From contig JAJXYG010000107.1 in assembly GCA_021780705.1 (NCBI GenBank), positions 1 through 8,723 of the forward strand: a stretch of DNA of 8,723 nt, in the 5' to 3' direction. The position numbers were made by a program, and so were the translations under genes. The notes beneath the pieces are model-generated. The model was given only the letters and a program-made list of their open reading frames with translations. It did not search any database and was not told where the DNA came from. This DNA is from Bacteroidota bacterium. GTDB lineage: Bacteria > Bacteroidota > Bacteroidia > Chitinophagales > Chitinophagaceae. This document shows positions 1 to 6,171 of this stretch, piece after piece (within the stretch, counting starts at the first letter, position 1; every line of letters begins with the position of its first letter).

Positions 1-1
1 A

Positions 2-373
2 AAAATGCTCAAACCCTTTTTTGACCATACCCTGCAGTCTTTTGACCTGGTATTGCTGGGGCTTGGCGATGACGGTCACACCCTGTCCCTGTTCCCCGGT
101 TCGGCCCTTCTTGAAAATACCACGGGATGGGTAAGTGAAGCCTACCATCCCGTTCAGAAGATGTACCGGATCACCCTGCTGCCAGCCCTGGTAAACCGGG
201 CCGGTCATATTGCCTTTATGGTGGATGGGGAAAAGAAAGCGTCCGTACTAAGCAAGGTGATTGAAGGCAAATATGCGCCTGCAAAATACCCGGCTCAACT
301 CATCAAACCCGCTAACGGGGAATTACACTTCTTCCTGGATGAGGCCGCTGCCAGTAAACTGAAAAAATCATAG
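2..373 (+). CDS. pgl: 6-phosphogluconolactonase, 3' part only (5' end outside window)
   Basis: This enzyme hydrolyses 6-phosphogluconolactone to 6-phosphogluconate, the second step of the oxidative pentose phosphate pathway in the cytoplasm. The visible 123 codons carry the family signature LVLLGLGDDGHTLSLFPG, with the GDDGHT core found in the DevB/SOL-type lactonases, followed by a typical C-terminal half ending in a basic tail. Family members are about 230-250 residues, so roughly the first half is missing. The reading frame is open to the window edge, and the ATG at position 5 is therefore probably internal, not the true start. The stop (TAG, 371-373) lies 3 bases from the stop of the converging msrB. 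In many bacteria this gene sits beside zwf and gnd, which would lie off the left edge here. Assignment to the family is firm; the missing half is inferred. Confidence 0.9.
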   Translation, partial: KMLKPFFDHTLQSFDLVLLGLGDDGHTLSLFPGSALLENTTGWVSEAYHPVQKMYRITLLPALVNRAGHIAFMVDGEKKASVLSKVIEGKYAPAKYPAQLIKPANGELHFFLDEAAASKLKKS

Positions 374-376
374 GAA

Positions 377-820
377 TCACCCTTCCTCCTTCTTTTCAAA
401 ATCCAGGACCACTGAATTGATGCAATACCTGAGACCCGTAGGAGGAGGTCCGTCTTCGAATACATGGCCCAGGTGGGCCTTGCATCTGCCGCATTCCACT
501 TCCGTACGCACCATCCCGTGGCTGTGATCGGGGACGTATATCAGGCTTTCCTTACTGATGGGCTCGAAAAAACTGGGCCATCCACAAGAGGAATGGAACT
601 TGCCGTTGCTTCGAAACAGCGGATTGCCGCATGCCGCACAATAGTAGGTGCCGATTTCATCGAACTGATAATATTTGCCCGTAAAAGGCCTTTCGGTGCC
701 CTTCCTGCGGGCAATCTCATAGACCTCTGCGGGGAGGATCTCCTTCCACCGGTTTTCACTGATCTCCACCGGGGTCTTTTCCTCATGGGAATACAACGGA
801 TTTTTTTGTGTTTCTTTCAT
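377..820 (-). CDS. msrB: Peptide-methionine (R)-S-oxide reductase MsrB
   Basis: The product reduces methionine-R-sulfoxide in oxidised proteins back to methionine, usually with thioredoxin as electron donor. From the ATG at 820 it is 147 residues, typical for stand-alone MsrB. Two CxxC pairs of the structural zinc site are visible (CAAC near residues 61-64 and CGRC near 111-114). The core SCGWPSFFEP is present, as is RYCINS near the C-terminus, whose Cys is the expected catalytic residue. There is no MsrA domain, so it is not an MsrA-MsrB fusion. An in-frame TTG at 853 would add 11 residues, but they show no family similarity and the ATG begins the usual N-terminal stretch, so 820 is preferred. 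No signal peptide or lipobox is seen, which suggests a cytoplasmic enzyme. It converges on the pgl gene with a 3-base gap and is divergent from adk. Confidence 0.95.
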   Translation of the reverse strand: MKETQKNPLYSHEEKTPVEISENRWKEILPAEVYEIARRKGTERPFTGKYYQFDEIGTYYCAACGNPLFRSNGKFHSSCGWPSFFEPISKESLIYVPDHSHGMVRTEVECGRCKAHLGHVFEDGPPPTGLRYCINSVVLDFEKKEEG

Positions 821-978
821 AATCGGGGATTTAACCGGGGGCCCATTCCTCAAGGAGGATAGGGCCGGACTGCAAAATAAACACTCTCATTTGGATAATG
901 TTCAACATCCCCAGCTCCCTATTTAACAGGATTGAACAAAATATGGCTTCCCGGTAAGGAATTCCAGTTTTCATCCCC

Positions 979-986
979 TATATTTG
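979..986 (+). promoter_or_regulatory. Candidate -7 promoter element of adk
   Basis: TATATTTG matches the Bacteroidota primary sigma factor -7 consensus TAnnTTTG exactly and ends 24 bases before the adk ATG. No good -33 TTG/TTTG motif is present at the expected 19-20 base spacing, so only the -7 half is supported. Transcription would be expected to begin near 992-993, leaving a leader of under 20 bases. Confidence 0.45.
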
Positions 987-1010
987 AGTTTCACAACGAT
1001 TTAGTCAGGC

Positions 1011-1592
1011 ATGTTTAATATCATCTTATTTGGCCCTCCGGGAAGCGGGAAAGGCACCCAGTCAGAAAAGCTCATTGCCAAATACAATTTCAAACATCTG
1101 TCCACGGGTGATCTGCTCAGAAGCGAAATCTCCAGGAAGACCCCTTTGGGCCTGGAGGCCAAAAAATTCATGGACAAGGGCCAGCTCGTCCCCGATGAAG
1201 TCGTGATCGGCATGATCAGCTCCGCCCTGGACAGCAATCGGGATGTAGTTGGGTTCCTCTTTGACGGCTTTCCGAGGACCGCCCAGCAGGCAGATGCCCT
1301 GGACAAACTGCTGGAACTTAAAAAGCAGACCATCAATGCCATGATCGCCCTGGACGTCACAGAAGAAGAGCTGGTGAAGCGCCTGAAAAAAAGAGGGGAG
1401 ACCAGCGGACGCTCCGATGATGTCAACGAACAGGTAATCCGGACCCGGATCGGGGAATACCATCAGAAAACCGCCCCTGTCGCCGACCACTACAAAAAAG
1501 CAAACAAAGCAGTCTTCGTAAAGGGAGAAGGCAGTATTGATACCATTTTTGATGCCCTGTCCCGGGAAATAGACAAGCGCCTCCCAAAATAA
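1011..1592 (+). CDS. adk: Adenylate kinase (short-LID type)
   Basis: The product catalyses ATP + AMP = 2 ADP in the cytoplasm and balances the adenylate pool. The 193-residue protein begins with the P-loop GPPGSGKGTQ (about residues 8-17), followed by the AMP-site segment STGDLLRSEI and the strongly conserved DGFPRT motif near residue 85. The LID region is the short form (KKRGETSGRSDD, about residues 125-136), so the protein lacks the roughly 30-residue LID insertion and the zinc-binding cysteines of many Gram-positive kinases. In fact the whole protein contains no cysteine. The DGFPRT, RGETSGRSDD and TRIGEYHQKT motifs distinguish it from thymidylate and guanylate kinases. The start at 1011 places the P-loop at the normal distance from the N-terminus. 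It is preceded by an exact TAnnTTTG element, is divergent from msrB, and is separated from paaZ by 153 bases, so it is probably transcribed alone. Confidence 0.97.
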   Translation: MFNIILFGPPGSGKGTQSEKLIAKYNFKHLSTGDLLRSEISRKTPLGLEAKKFMDKGQLVPDEVVIGMISSALDSNRDVVGFLFDGFPRTAQQADALDKLLELKKQTINAMIALDVTEEELVKRLKKRGETSGRSDDVNEQVIRTRIGEYHQKTAPVADHYKKANKAVFVKGEGSIDTIFDALSREIDKRLPK

Positions 1593-1593
1593 C

Positions 1594-1617
1594 ATCTCAC
1601 TGCCAGGCAGGCGAGAT
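1594..1617 (+). terminator. Imperfect hairpin just after adk, possible terminator
   Basis: One base after the adk stop there is an inverted repeat: ATCTC (1594-1598) pairs with GAGAT (1613-1617), and inside it TGCC (1601-1604) pairs with GGCA (1606-1609) around a single central base, with small internal loops between. The position suits a transcript end, but no T-tract follows directly (the next bases are CCCGGCCCC), so it is not a canonical intrinsic terminator. The remaining intergenic sequence up to 1745 holds only the paaZ -7 element that I can support. Confidence 0.3.
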
Positions 1618-1726
1618 CCCGGCCCCATTTCGAAAATTCATTTTTCAGGCATAAATGCTAAAGAAATTTAAGAGACCACCGCTCAAAACAGTCCCTTCGT
1701 TATTCCCGTGACCGCCCGGTTATCAG

Positions 1727-1734
1727 TAATTTTG
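1727..1734 (+). promoter_or_regulatory. Candidate -7 promoter element of paaZ
   Basis: TAATTTTG is an exact match to the Bacteroidota -7 consensus TAnnTTTG and lies 11 bases before the paaZ ATG at 1746. No clear -33 TTG lies 19-20 bases upstream. If used, the transcript would begin around 1740-1741 and the leader would be only about five bases, close to leaderless. The A-rich run after it (GAAAAAAAAGGG) fits the A-rich translation start regions common in this phylum. Confidence 0.4.
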
Positions 1735-1745
1735 AAAAAAAAGGG

Positions 1746-3827
1746 ATGGAAAAAATCCACAATTATATCATGGGCAAATGGGTATATGGAGAGGGCCCCG
1801 GCCAACCCCTGTTCCATGCCGTCACCGGGGAACAGATCGGCACCGCCTCCACCAGGGGACTCGATTTTGGCGCCATTCTGGACTATGGCCGCAAAACCGG
1901 CAATCCTGCTTTAAGAAAGATGACCTTCCAGCAAAGGGGATTGATGCTAAAGGCCCTGGCCCTTCACCTCTTTGACAAGAAAGACCAATTTTATCCCCTC
2001 AGCTACCGCACCGGGGCCACCCGGGCAGACAGCTGGATAGATATTGAAGGCGGGATCGGGAACCTTTTTTCCAATGCCTCCCTGAGACGCAAGCTTCCCG
2101 ATGAACCCTACCTGCTGGACGGGGATCCCATCGGACTTGGTAAAATGGGTTCATTTGGTGCCCAGCACCTGCTGATTCCAAAGGAAGGGGTGGCCGTGCA
2201 CATAAATGCCTTTAACTTTCCGGTGTGGGGAATGCTGGAAAAAATAGCCGTCAACTTACTGGCAGGGGTACCTGCCATAGTAAAACCCGCCACAATTACC
2301 TCCTATCTTACCGAGGCGGTAGTAAGAGAAATCATCGCCTCGGGTATCCTTCCCGAAGGGGCCCTGCAGCTGATATGCGGCAGCGGATCGGGCTTGCTGG
2401 ATCAGGTGCATTCCCAGGATGTCGTCACTTTTACCGGCTCTGCCTCCACGGGGCTGATGCTCAAATCCACCCCGCAGATCCTGAGGGAAAATGTGCCCTT
2501 TAACCTGGAAGCCGATTCACTGAACTGCATCGTCCTGGGGGAAGATGTCACCCCTGAAATGCCGGAGTGGGACCTCTTTCTCAAGGAAATCCGAAAGGAA
2601 ATGGTCGCAAAGGCCGGACAGAAATGCACGGCGATCCGCAGAATCTTTGTACCTGAAAATAAACTGGACCCCGTACTTAAGGACCTGACCAAACTGCTTT
2701 CAAAAATTCCGGTCGGCAACCCGGAAGTTCCGGAAGTCAGGATGGGGGCCCTGGCCGGAAATTCCCAAAGAAGTGAAGTACGTGAAAGGGTAGAAGCCCT
2801 CATGGCCACCTCCCGGATGGTATATGGCAGCCTGGACAACCCCGAAGTCCTCGGAGCGGATTCCGGCAAGGGGGCATTTTTAAGCCCGATCCTGCTGCTG
2901 AATGAAAACCCCTTAACTGCGGAGGAACCCCACACCATTGAAGCCTTCGGGCCGGTGGCTACCGTAATGCCCTACAAGACGGCTGAAGAAGCGATCACCC
3001 TTTCCAAAATGGGAAAAGGCTCCCTTTGCACCACCGTGGTGACTACCCTGCCCTCCTTTGCCAGAACCTATGTCATGGAAGCGGGAACCTACCACGGCAG
3101 GATCCTGCTCCTTAACCAGGAATGCGCCAAAGAAAATACCGGGCACGGGTCCCCGCTGCCCACCCTGGTGCATGGAGGTCCCGGACGGGCCGGAGGGGGG
3201 GAGGAAATGGGGGGCCTCCGGGGAATCAGGCACTACATGCAGCGGCTGGCAGTCCAGGGAGGCCCTACCCTGCTCACCGAAGTGACCCGGGTATACCAAC
3301 CGGGTGGGGCGGGAAAGGAAACTGCGGTTCACCCCTTTAAAAAATACTTCGAAGAACTGAGGATTGCGGACCAGATCACCACCCCTTCCCGAAGGGTCAC
3401 TTCCCGGGATATTGAGGAATTTGCCGACCTGAGCGGGGACCATTTCTATGCACACCTGAGCGATACGGATTTTTCCGATACCATGTTTGAAGGCCAGGTG
3501 GCCCATGGCTACCTGCTGATGAGCCTTGCCGCCGGACTTTTTGTGGACAGCTACGAAAAAAACCCGGTCCTGCTCAATTACGGGATTGATGAACTCCGCT
3601 TTACCAAACCGGTATACCCGGGCCAGGAAATCCATGTCCGCTTCACCTGTAAAGAAAAGATCAGCCAGGAATTGAAAGACCCCAATCCCGAAGTACCCTT
3701 CAAGAAGGGAAGCGACATTCCCAAAGGGATCGTCAAATGGTATGTGGAAATTCTGGACGACAGCGAAGAGCCCCTGATCGGGGTAGCGACCATTTTAACC
3801 ATGGTGAGAAAAAAATCGGTGAATTGA
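1746..3827 (+). CDS. paaZ: Bifunctional PaaZ: oxepin-CoA hydrolase / 3-oxo-5,6-dehydrosuberyl-CoA semialdehyde dehydrogenase
   Basis: In aerobic phenylacetyl-CoA breakdown PaaZ opens the oxepin-CoA ring with its C-terminal hydratase domain, then oxidises the reactive aldehyde with its N-terminal NADP-dependent aldehyde dehydrogenase domain. The 693-residue protein is close to the 681 of E. coli PaaZ and is collinear with it. The dehydrogenase domain (about 1-520) shows [10 protein letters not shown] with Asn157, the cofactor segment TFTGSASTG, general-base Glu255 in NLEADSLN, nucleophile Cys294 in [10 protein letters not shown], and the PaaZ-specific stretch [20 protein letters not shown]. 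The linker [10 protein letters not shown] leads into the MaoC-like hot-dog domain (about 540-693), where GDHFYAH supplies the Asp565/His570 pair. All key residues of both activities are present. A slightly longer loop at about 640-660 is the main visible difference from E. coli. The ring-oxygenase genes paaABCDE are not in this window. The crotonase gene follows after 76 bases and may be co-transcribed. Confidence 0.95.
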   Translation: MEKIHNYIMGKWVYGEGPGQPLFHAVTGEQIGTASTRGLDFGAILDYGRKTGNPALRKMTFQQRGLMLKALALHLFDKKDQFYPLSYRTGATRADSWIDIEGGIGNLFSNASLRRKLPDEPYLLDGDPIGLGKMGSFGAQHLLIPKEGVAVHINAFNFPVWGMLEKIAVNLLAGVPAIVKPATITSYLTEAVVREIIASGILPEGALQLICGSGSGLLDQVHSQDVVTFTGSASTGLMLKSTPQILRENVPFNLEADSLNCIVLGEDVTPEMPEWDLFLKEIRKEMVAKAGQKCTAIRRIFVPENKLDPVLKDLTKLLSKIPVGNPEVPEVRMGALAGNSQRSEVRERVEALMATSRMVYGSLDNPEVLGADSGKGAFLSPILLLNENPLTAEEPHTIEAFGPVATVMPYKTAEEAITLSKMGKGSLCTTVVTTLPSFARTYVMEAGTYHGRILLLNQECAKENTGHGSPLPTLVHGGPGRAGGGEEMGGLRGIRHYMQRLAVQGGPTLLTEVTRVYQPGGAGKETAVHPFKKYFEELRIADQITTPSRRVTSRDIEEFADLSGDHFYAHLSDTDFSDTMFEGQVAHGYLLMSLAAGLFVDSYEKNPVLLNYGIDELRFTKPVYPGQEIHVRFTCKEKISQELKDPNPEVPFKKGSDIPKGIVKWYVEILDDSEEPLIGVATILTMVRKKSVN

Positions 3828-3837
3828 TTATTTTCAA

Positions 3838-3854
3838 TGCGGGTTATGCCCGTA
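3838..3854. repeat. Small inverted repeat after paaZ
   Basis: TGCGGG (3838-3843) and CCCGTA (3849-3854) can form a six-pair stem (one G-T pair) around TTATG, ten bases after the paaZ stop. The downstream bases are AAAAATC on the + strand, so there is no T-tract for a + strand intrinsic terminator. It may mark a paaZ 3' end or simply be chance. Confidence 0.25.
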
Positions 3855-3871
3855 AAAATCATTTTAAATCA

Positions 3872-3888
3872 GGGACATCCGATGTCCC
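3872..3888. promoter_or_regulatory. 17-base perfect dyad upstream of the crotonase gene, candidate operator
   Basis: GGGACATC (3872-3879) and GATGTCCC (3881-3888) are exact reverse complements around one central C, ending 15 bases before the ATG at 3904. An odd-length dyad of this size fits a dimeric repressor site. As RNA it would form a seven-pair stem with a three-base CCG loop close to the start codon. No T-tract follows on either strand, so a terminator is less likely. No copy occurs upstream of paaZ. No TAnnTTTG element is seen in this spacer, which favours transcription from the paaZ promoter. The regulator is unknown. Confidence 0.4.
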
Positions 3889-3903
3889 CAAAAATTAACA
3901 GGT

Positions 3904-4665
3904 ATGGATGCTCAAGGATATGTGCAGTCTCATAACGGTCATGGGATCACGACCATTGAATTTTTTCACCCCAAGAGCAACTCGCTGCCGGGAAGCCTGC
4001 TGAACCTGCTGGCCCAGGAAATCCATTATGCGGGTCTCCATGACAGCAAGGTGATCATCCTGAAGAGTGCAGGCCAGGGCGCTTTCTGCGCCGGGGCCAG
4101 TTTTGACGAACTGCTTGCGATTCAAACCGAAAAGCAAGGCCATGATTTCTTCATGGGATTTGCCAATGTCATCAATGCCATGCGCAAATGCAATCAGCTG
4201 ATCATTGGAAGAGTCCAGGGCAAATGCGTAGGTGGCGGGGTGGGACTGGTCGCGGCCTGCGATTATGCCATTGCCCTGAACTCGGCCGAAGTACGCTTAA
4301 GTGAACTCTCCATCGGAATAGGCCCCTTTGTCGTGGGACCGGTACTGGAAAAGAGAATGGGTATATCGGCCTTCAGTCACCTGGCCATCGATGCCGCCAT
4401 GTGGCGCAGTGCCGACTGGGCCAAGCGGAAAGGCCTTTTCTCAGAAATCCATGAAACCCTCCAGAACCTGGATGAATCGGTATACCGGCTGGCCAGTGCG
4501 CTGGCCCGCTCCAATCCCGAAGCCATGAAAGAAATGAAAAAAATATTCTGGCAGGGAACCGATCATTGGGATGCCCTGCTGGCCCAAAGGGCTTCCCTGA
4601 GTGGAAAGCTGGTCCTGAGTGAGTTCACCCGAAATGCCATTGCGGCGTTCAGGAAGAAGGATTGA
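3904..4665 (+). CDS. Crotonase (enoyl-CoA hydratase/isomerase) family protein next to paaZ
   Basis: This is a crotonase-fold enzyme of 253 residues, the usual length. The fold signature is clear: the oxyanion-hole region AFCAGASFDELL (about 60-71) and the second one at GKCVGGGVGLVAACDYAIA (about 106-124). Compared with rat mitochondrial enoyl-CoA hydratase, the position of Glu144 (GGGCEL) is Gly114 here (GGGVGL). The Glu164 equivalent is kept as Glu134 in LSELSIGIGP, at the same 20-residue spacing. Hydratases usually need both glutamates, while some isomerases keep only the second, so the protein is more likely an isomerase or a specialised member than a standard hydratase. The N-terminal FFHPKSNSLPG replaces the common NRPxxxNAL. 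It does not closely resemble E. coli PaaG. The position after paaZ suggests a part in phenylacetate or a related acyl-CoA pathway; this is inference from context. The gene converges on the carbonic anhydrase gene, 28 bases apart. Confidence 0.85.
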   Translation: MDAQGYVQSHNGHGITTIEFFHPKSNSLPGSLLNLLAQEIHYAGLHDSKVIILKSAGQGAFCAGASFDELLAIQTEKQGHDFFMGFANVINAMRKCNQLIIGRVQGKCVGGGVGLVAACDYAIALNSAEVRLSELSIGIGPFVVGPVLEKRMGISAFSHLAIDAAMWRSADWAKRKGLFSEIHETLQNLDESVYRLASALARSNPEAMKEMKKIFWQGTDHWDALLAQRASLSGKLVLSEFTRNAIAAFRKKD

Positions 4666-4693
4666 CAAAGGACCTTACCGGATCAAGTTCCCC

Positions 4694-5329
4694 TCAGAGG
4701 TCATCATAATGGTACAGGGGGTCGATGGGGGTACCGGCCTCCATCTCAAATACCGGGTGGATGATCCCGTCTTTAAGGCCATATACCCATCCGTGCAGGT
4801 GGGGACGCTGCTCGTTTTGCCAGGCCCGTTGTATGATGGAAGTTTTGGCCAGGTGCATAACCTGTTCTTTGACGTTCAGTTCCACCAGGCGGTCGGTCTT
4901 CTTTTCCTCATCGGTAATCTGTTCAAGCTCCTCGCGGTGCAACCGGTATACATCCTTGATATTACGCAGCCACATGTTCAGGACGTATTTGTAATCATGA
5001 TGGGTCATGGCGGCTTTGATCCCTCCGCACCCATAATGGCCGCATACAATGACATGGCGGACCTTGAGATGATTGACGGCAAAATCCAGGACGCTCAGCA
5101 AATTGACATCGGTATGGACTACCATATTGGCAATATTGCGGTGGACAAAGATCTCCCCCGGCTGGGTGCCGGTAATCTTGTCGGCAGGCACCCGGCTGTC
5201 GCTGCATCCGATCCACAGGAATTCCGGGGTCTGCAGGGCAGCCAGCCTCTTGAAAAAATCCGCATCATTGCGGACCTGGTCTTCCGCCCAGCTTTTGTTG
5301 GCTAGCAGTAATTTGTCGTAAGCCTTCAT
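4694..5329 (-). CDS. can: Beta-class carbonic anhydrase
   Basis: The enzyme interconverts CO2 and bicarbonate using zinc, supplying bicarbonate for carboxylations such as acetyl-CoA carboxylase. From the ATG at 5329 it has 211 residues, within the family's usual range. The zinc ligands fall at Cys42 and Asp44 in CSDSR and at His98 and Cys101 in CGHYGCGG, the same numbers as in E. coli Can, which supports this start. The Asp44/Arg46 dyad of the active site is intact, and the C-terminal [10 protein letters not shown] motif is typical. An in-frame ATG at 5407 would add 26 residues inside the fabG coding region with no family similarity, so it is rejected. There is no signal peptide, so the enzyme is cytoplasmic. 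The gene follows fabG by 31 bases on the same strand and is probably co-transcribed with it; no -7 element is seen in that gap. Confidence 0.95.
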   Translation of the reverse strand: MKAYDKLLLANKSWAEDQVRNDADFFKRLAALQTPEFLWIGCSDSRVPADKITGTQPGEIFVHRNIANMVVHTDVNLLSVLDFAVNHLKVRHVIVCGHYGCGGIKAAMTHHDYKYVLNMWLRNIKDVYRLHREELEQITDEEKKTDRLVELNVKEQVMHLAKTSIIQRAWQNEQRPHLHGWVYGLKDGIIHPVFEMEAGTPIDPLYHYDDL

Positions 5330-5360
5330 GATAACTTTGGTATTGTGTAATGAATCCTGT

Positions 5361-6110
5361 TTACATGGATAGTCCGCCGCAGGCGCTGATGACCTGCCCC
5401 GTGACATAACTGCTCATGTCTGAGGCCAGGAATACGGCTACCTCGGCAATCTCTTCTGCGCTCGCAAATCTCCCCAGCGGAATCTTTTCCAGGTATTTTT
5501 GGGCCGTGGCCCCTTCTTTGAGGTATTGGGTCATGTCGGTTTCCACGAACCCGGGGGCAATGGCATTGCAGCGCACATTGCGGGAACCCAGTTCTGCGGC
5601 AATGGATTTGGTAAATCCGATGATCCCCGCCTTGCTGGCGGCATAGCTGCTTTGACCCGCATTACCCTTCACCCCGATGATGGAACTCATATTGATGATG
5701 CTGCCTTTTTTGGCCTTGATCATGGCCATGATGACCTGCTTGGTCATATTGTAGACACTCTTCAGATTGGTGGTCATGACCTCATCCCATTGTTCCGGGG
5801 TCATGCGCAGCAGCAGGTTGTCCCGGGAAATCCCTGCATTATTGACGCAGATATCTATTTTCCCAAAATCCTTAATCACTTCCGCCACAAACTCCCCACA
5901 TGCTGCGAAATTGCCGGCATCGCCCTTGTAGGCCTTGCAGGAGACCCCTAGCCCCCTGACCTTCTCTGCGAGCGCTTCGGCCCTCTGGTCACTGCTGACA
6001 TAGGAAAAGGCCACACTGGCCCCGTGCTGCGCAAATTTCATGACGATGGCCTCCCCGATTCCGCGGCTTCCCCCGGTCACGATGGCCACCCTTCCTTCCA
6101 ATAGTTTCAT
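5361..6110 (-). CDS. fabG: FabG-type 3-oxoacyl-[ACP] reductase (short-chain dehydrogenase)
   Basis: The product is probably an NADPH-dependent reductase converting 3-oxoacyl-ACP to 3-hydroxyacyl-ACP in fatty acid elongation. The 249-residue protein shows the complete classical short-chain dehydrogenase layout: cofactor motif TGGSRGIG (12-19), NNAG (90-93), and the catalytic set Asn115, Ser143, Tyr156 and Lys160 (SSYAASK). The PGFVETDM segment (about 186-193) and an end in [12 protein letters not shown], close to the GGMYM end of E. coli FabG, favour FabG over other family members. Bacteria often carry several fabG paralogues, and this copy is not beside fabD, fabF or acpP, so a role with other acyl-CoA or ACP substrates (for example acetoacetyl-CoA) cannot be excluded. 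It lies 61 bases after the GH3 gene and 31 before the carbonic anhydrase gene. The 61-base gap contains CTAATGATTAG, a short AT-rich palindrome, but no good promoter. Confidence 0.88.
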   Translation of the reverse strand: MKLLEGRVAIVTGGSRGIGEAIVMKFAQHGASVAFSYVSSDQRAEALAEKVRGLGVSCKAYKGDAGNFAACGEFVAEVIKDFGKIDICVNNAGISRDNLLLRMTPEQWDEVMTTNLKSVYNMTKQVIMAMIKAKKGSIINMSSIIGVKGNAGQSSYAASKAGIIGFTKSIAAELGSRNVRCNAIAPGFVETDMTQYLKEGATAQKYLEKIPLGRFASAEEIAEVAVFLASDMSSYVTGQVISACGGLSM

Positions 6111-6171
6111 ATAATAGTCTAATGATTAGCCGTGAAAATAGGATAATATACTCAAAAAACGCCCATCAAAA

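Noticed and set aside
821..853. Longer msrB starting from TTG at 853
   Set aside because: The 11 added residues are unlike the family, and a normal ATG lies at 820.
464..862. A 132-codon + strand open frame opposite msrB
   Set aside because: No family signal; the - strand MsrB with its zinc and catalytic cysteines explains the region.
873..905. Possible msrB promoter on the - strand (TTATTTTG with TTG 22 bases upstream)
   Set aside because: The -7 match has a mismatch in the conserved A and the spacing is too long; too weak to list as a feature.
3195..3214. Runs of seven and six G residues inside paaZ, possible slippage or phase-variation site
   Set aside because: They encode the conserved [11 protein letters not shown] stretch that PaaZ of other bacteria also has, and the frame is intact, so protein conservation explains them.
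4619..5305. A 228-codon + strand open frame overlapping the crotonase 3' end and opposite the carbonic anhydrase gene
   Set aside because: It is a shadow of the carbonic anhydrase coding sequence, whose zinc ligands and length are all as expected.
5330..5407. Longer carbonic anhydrase starting from ATG 5407 inside fabG
   Set aside because: The extension overlaps fabG, and the start at 5329 puts the zinc ligands at the same residue numbers as in E. coli Can.
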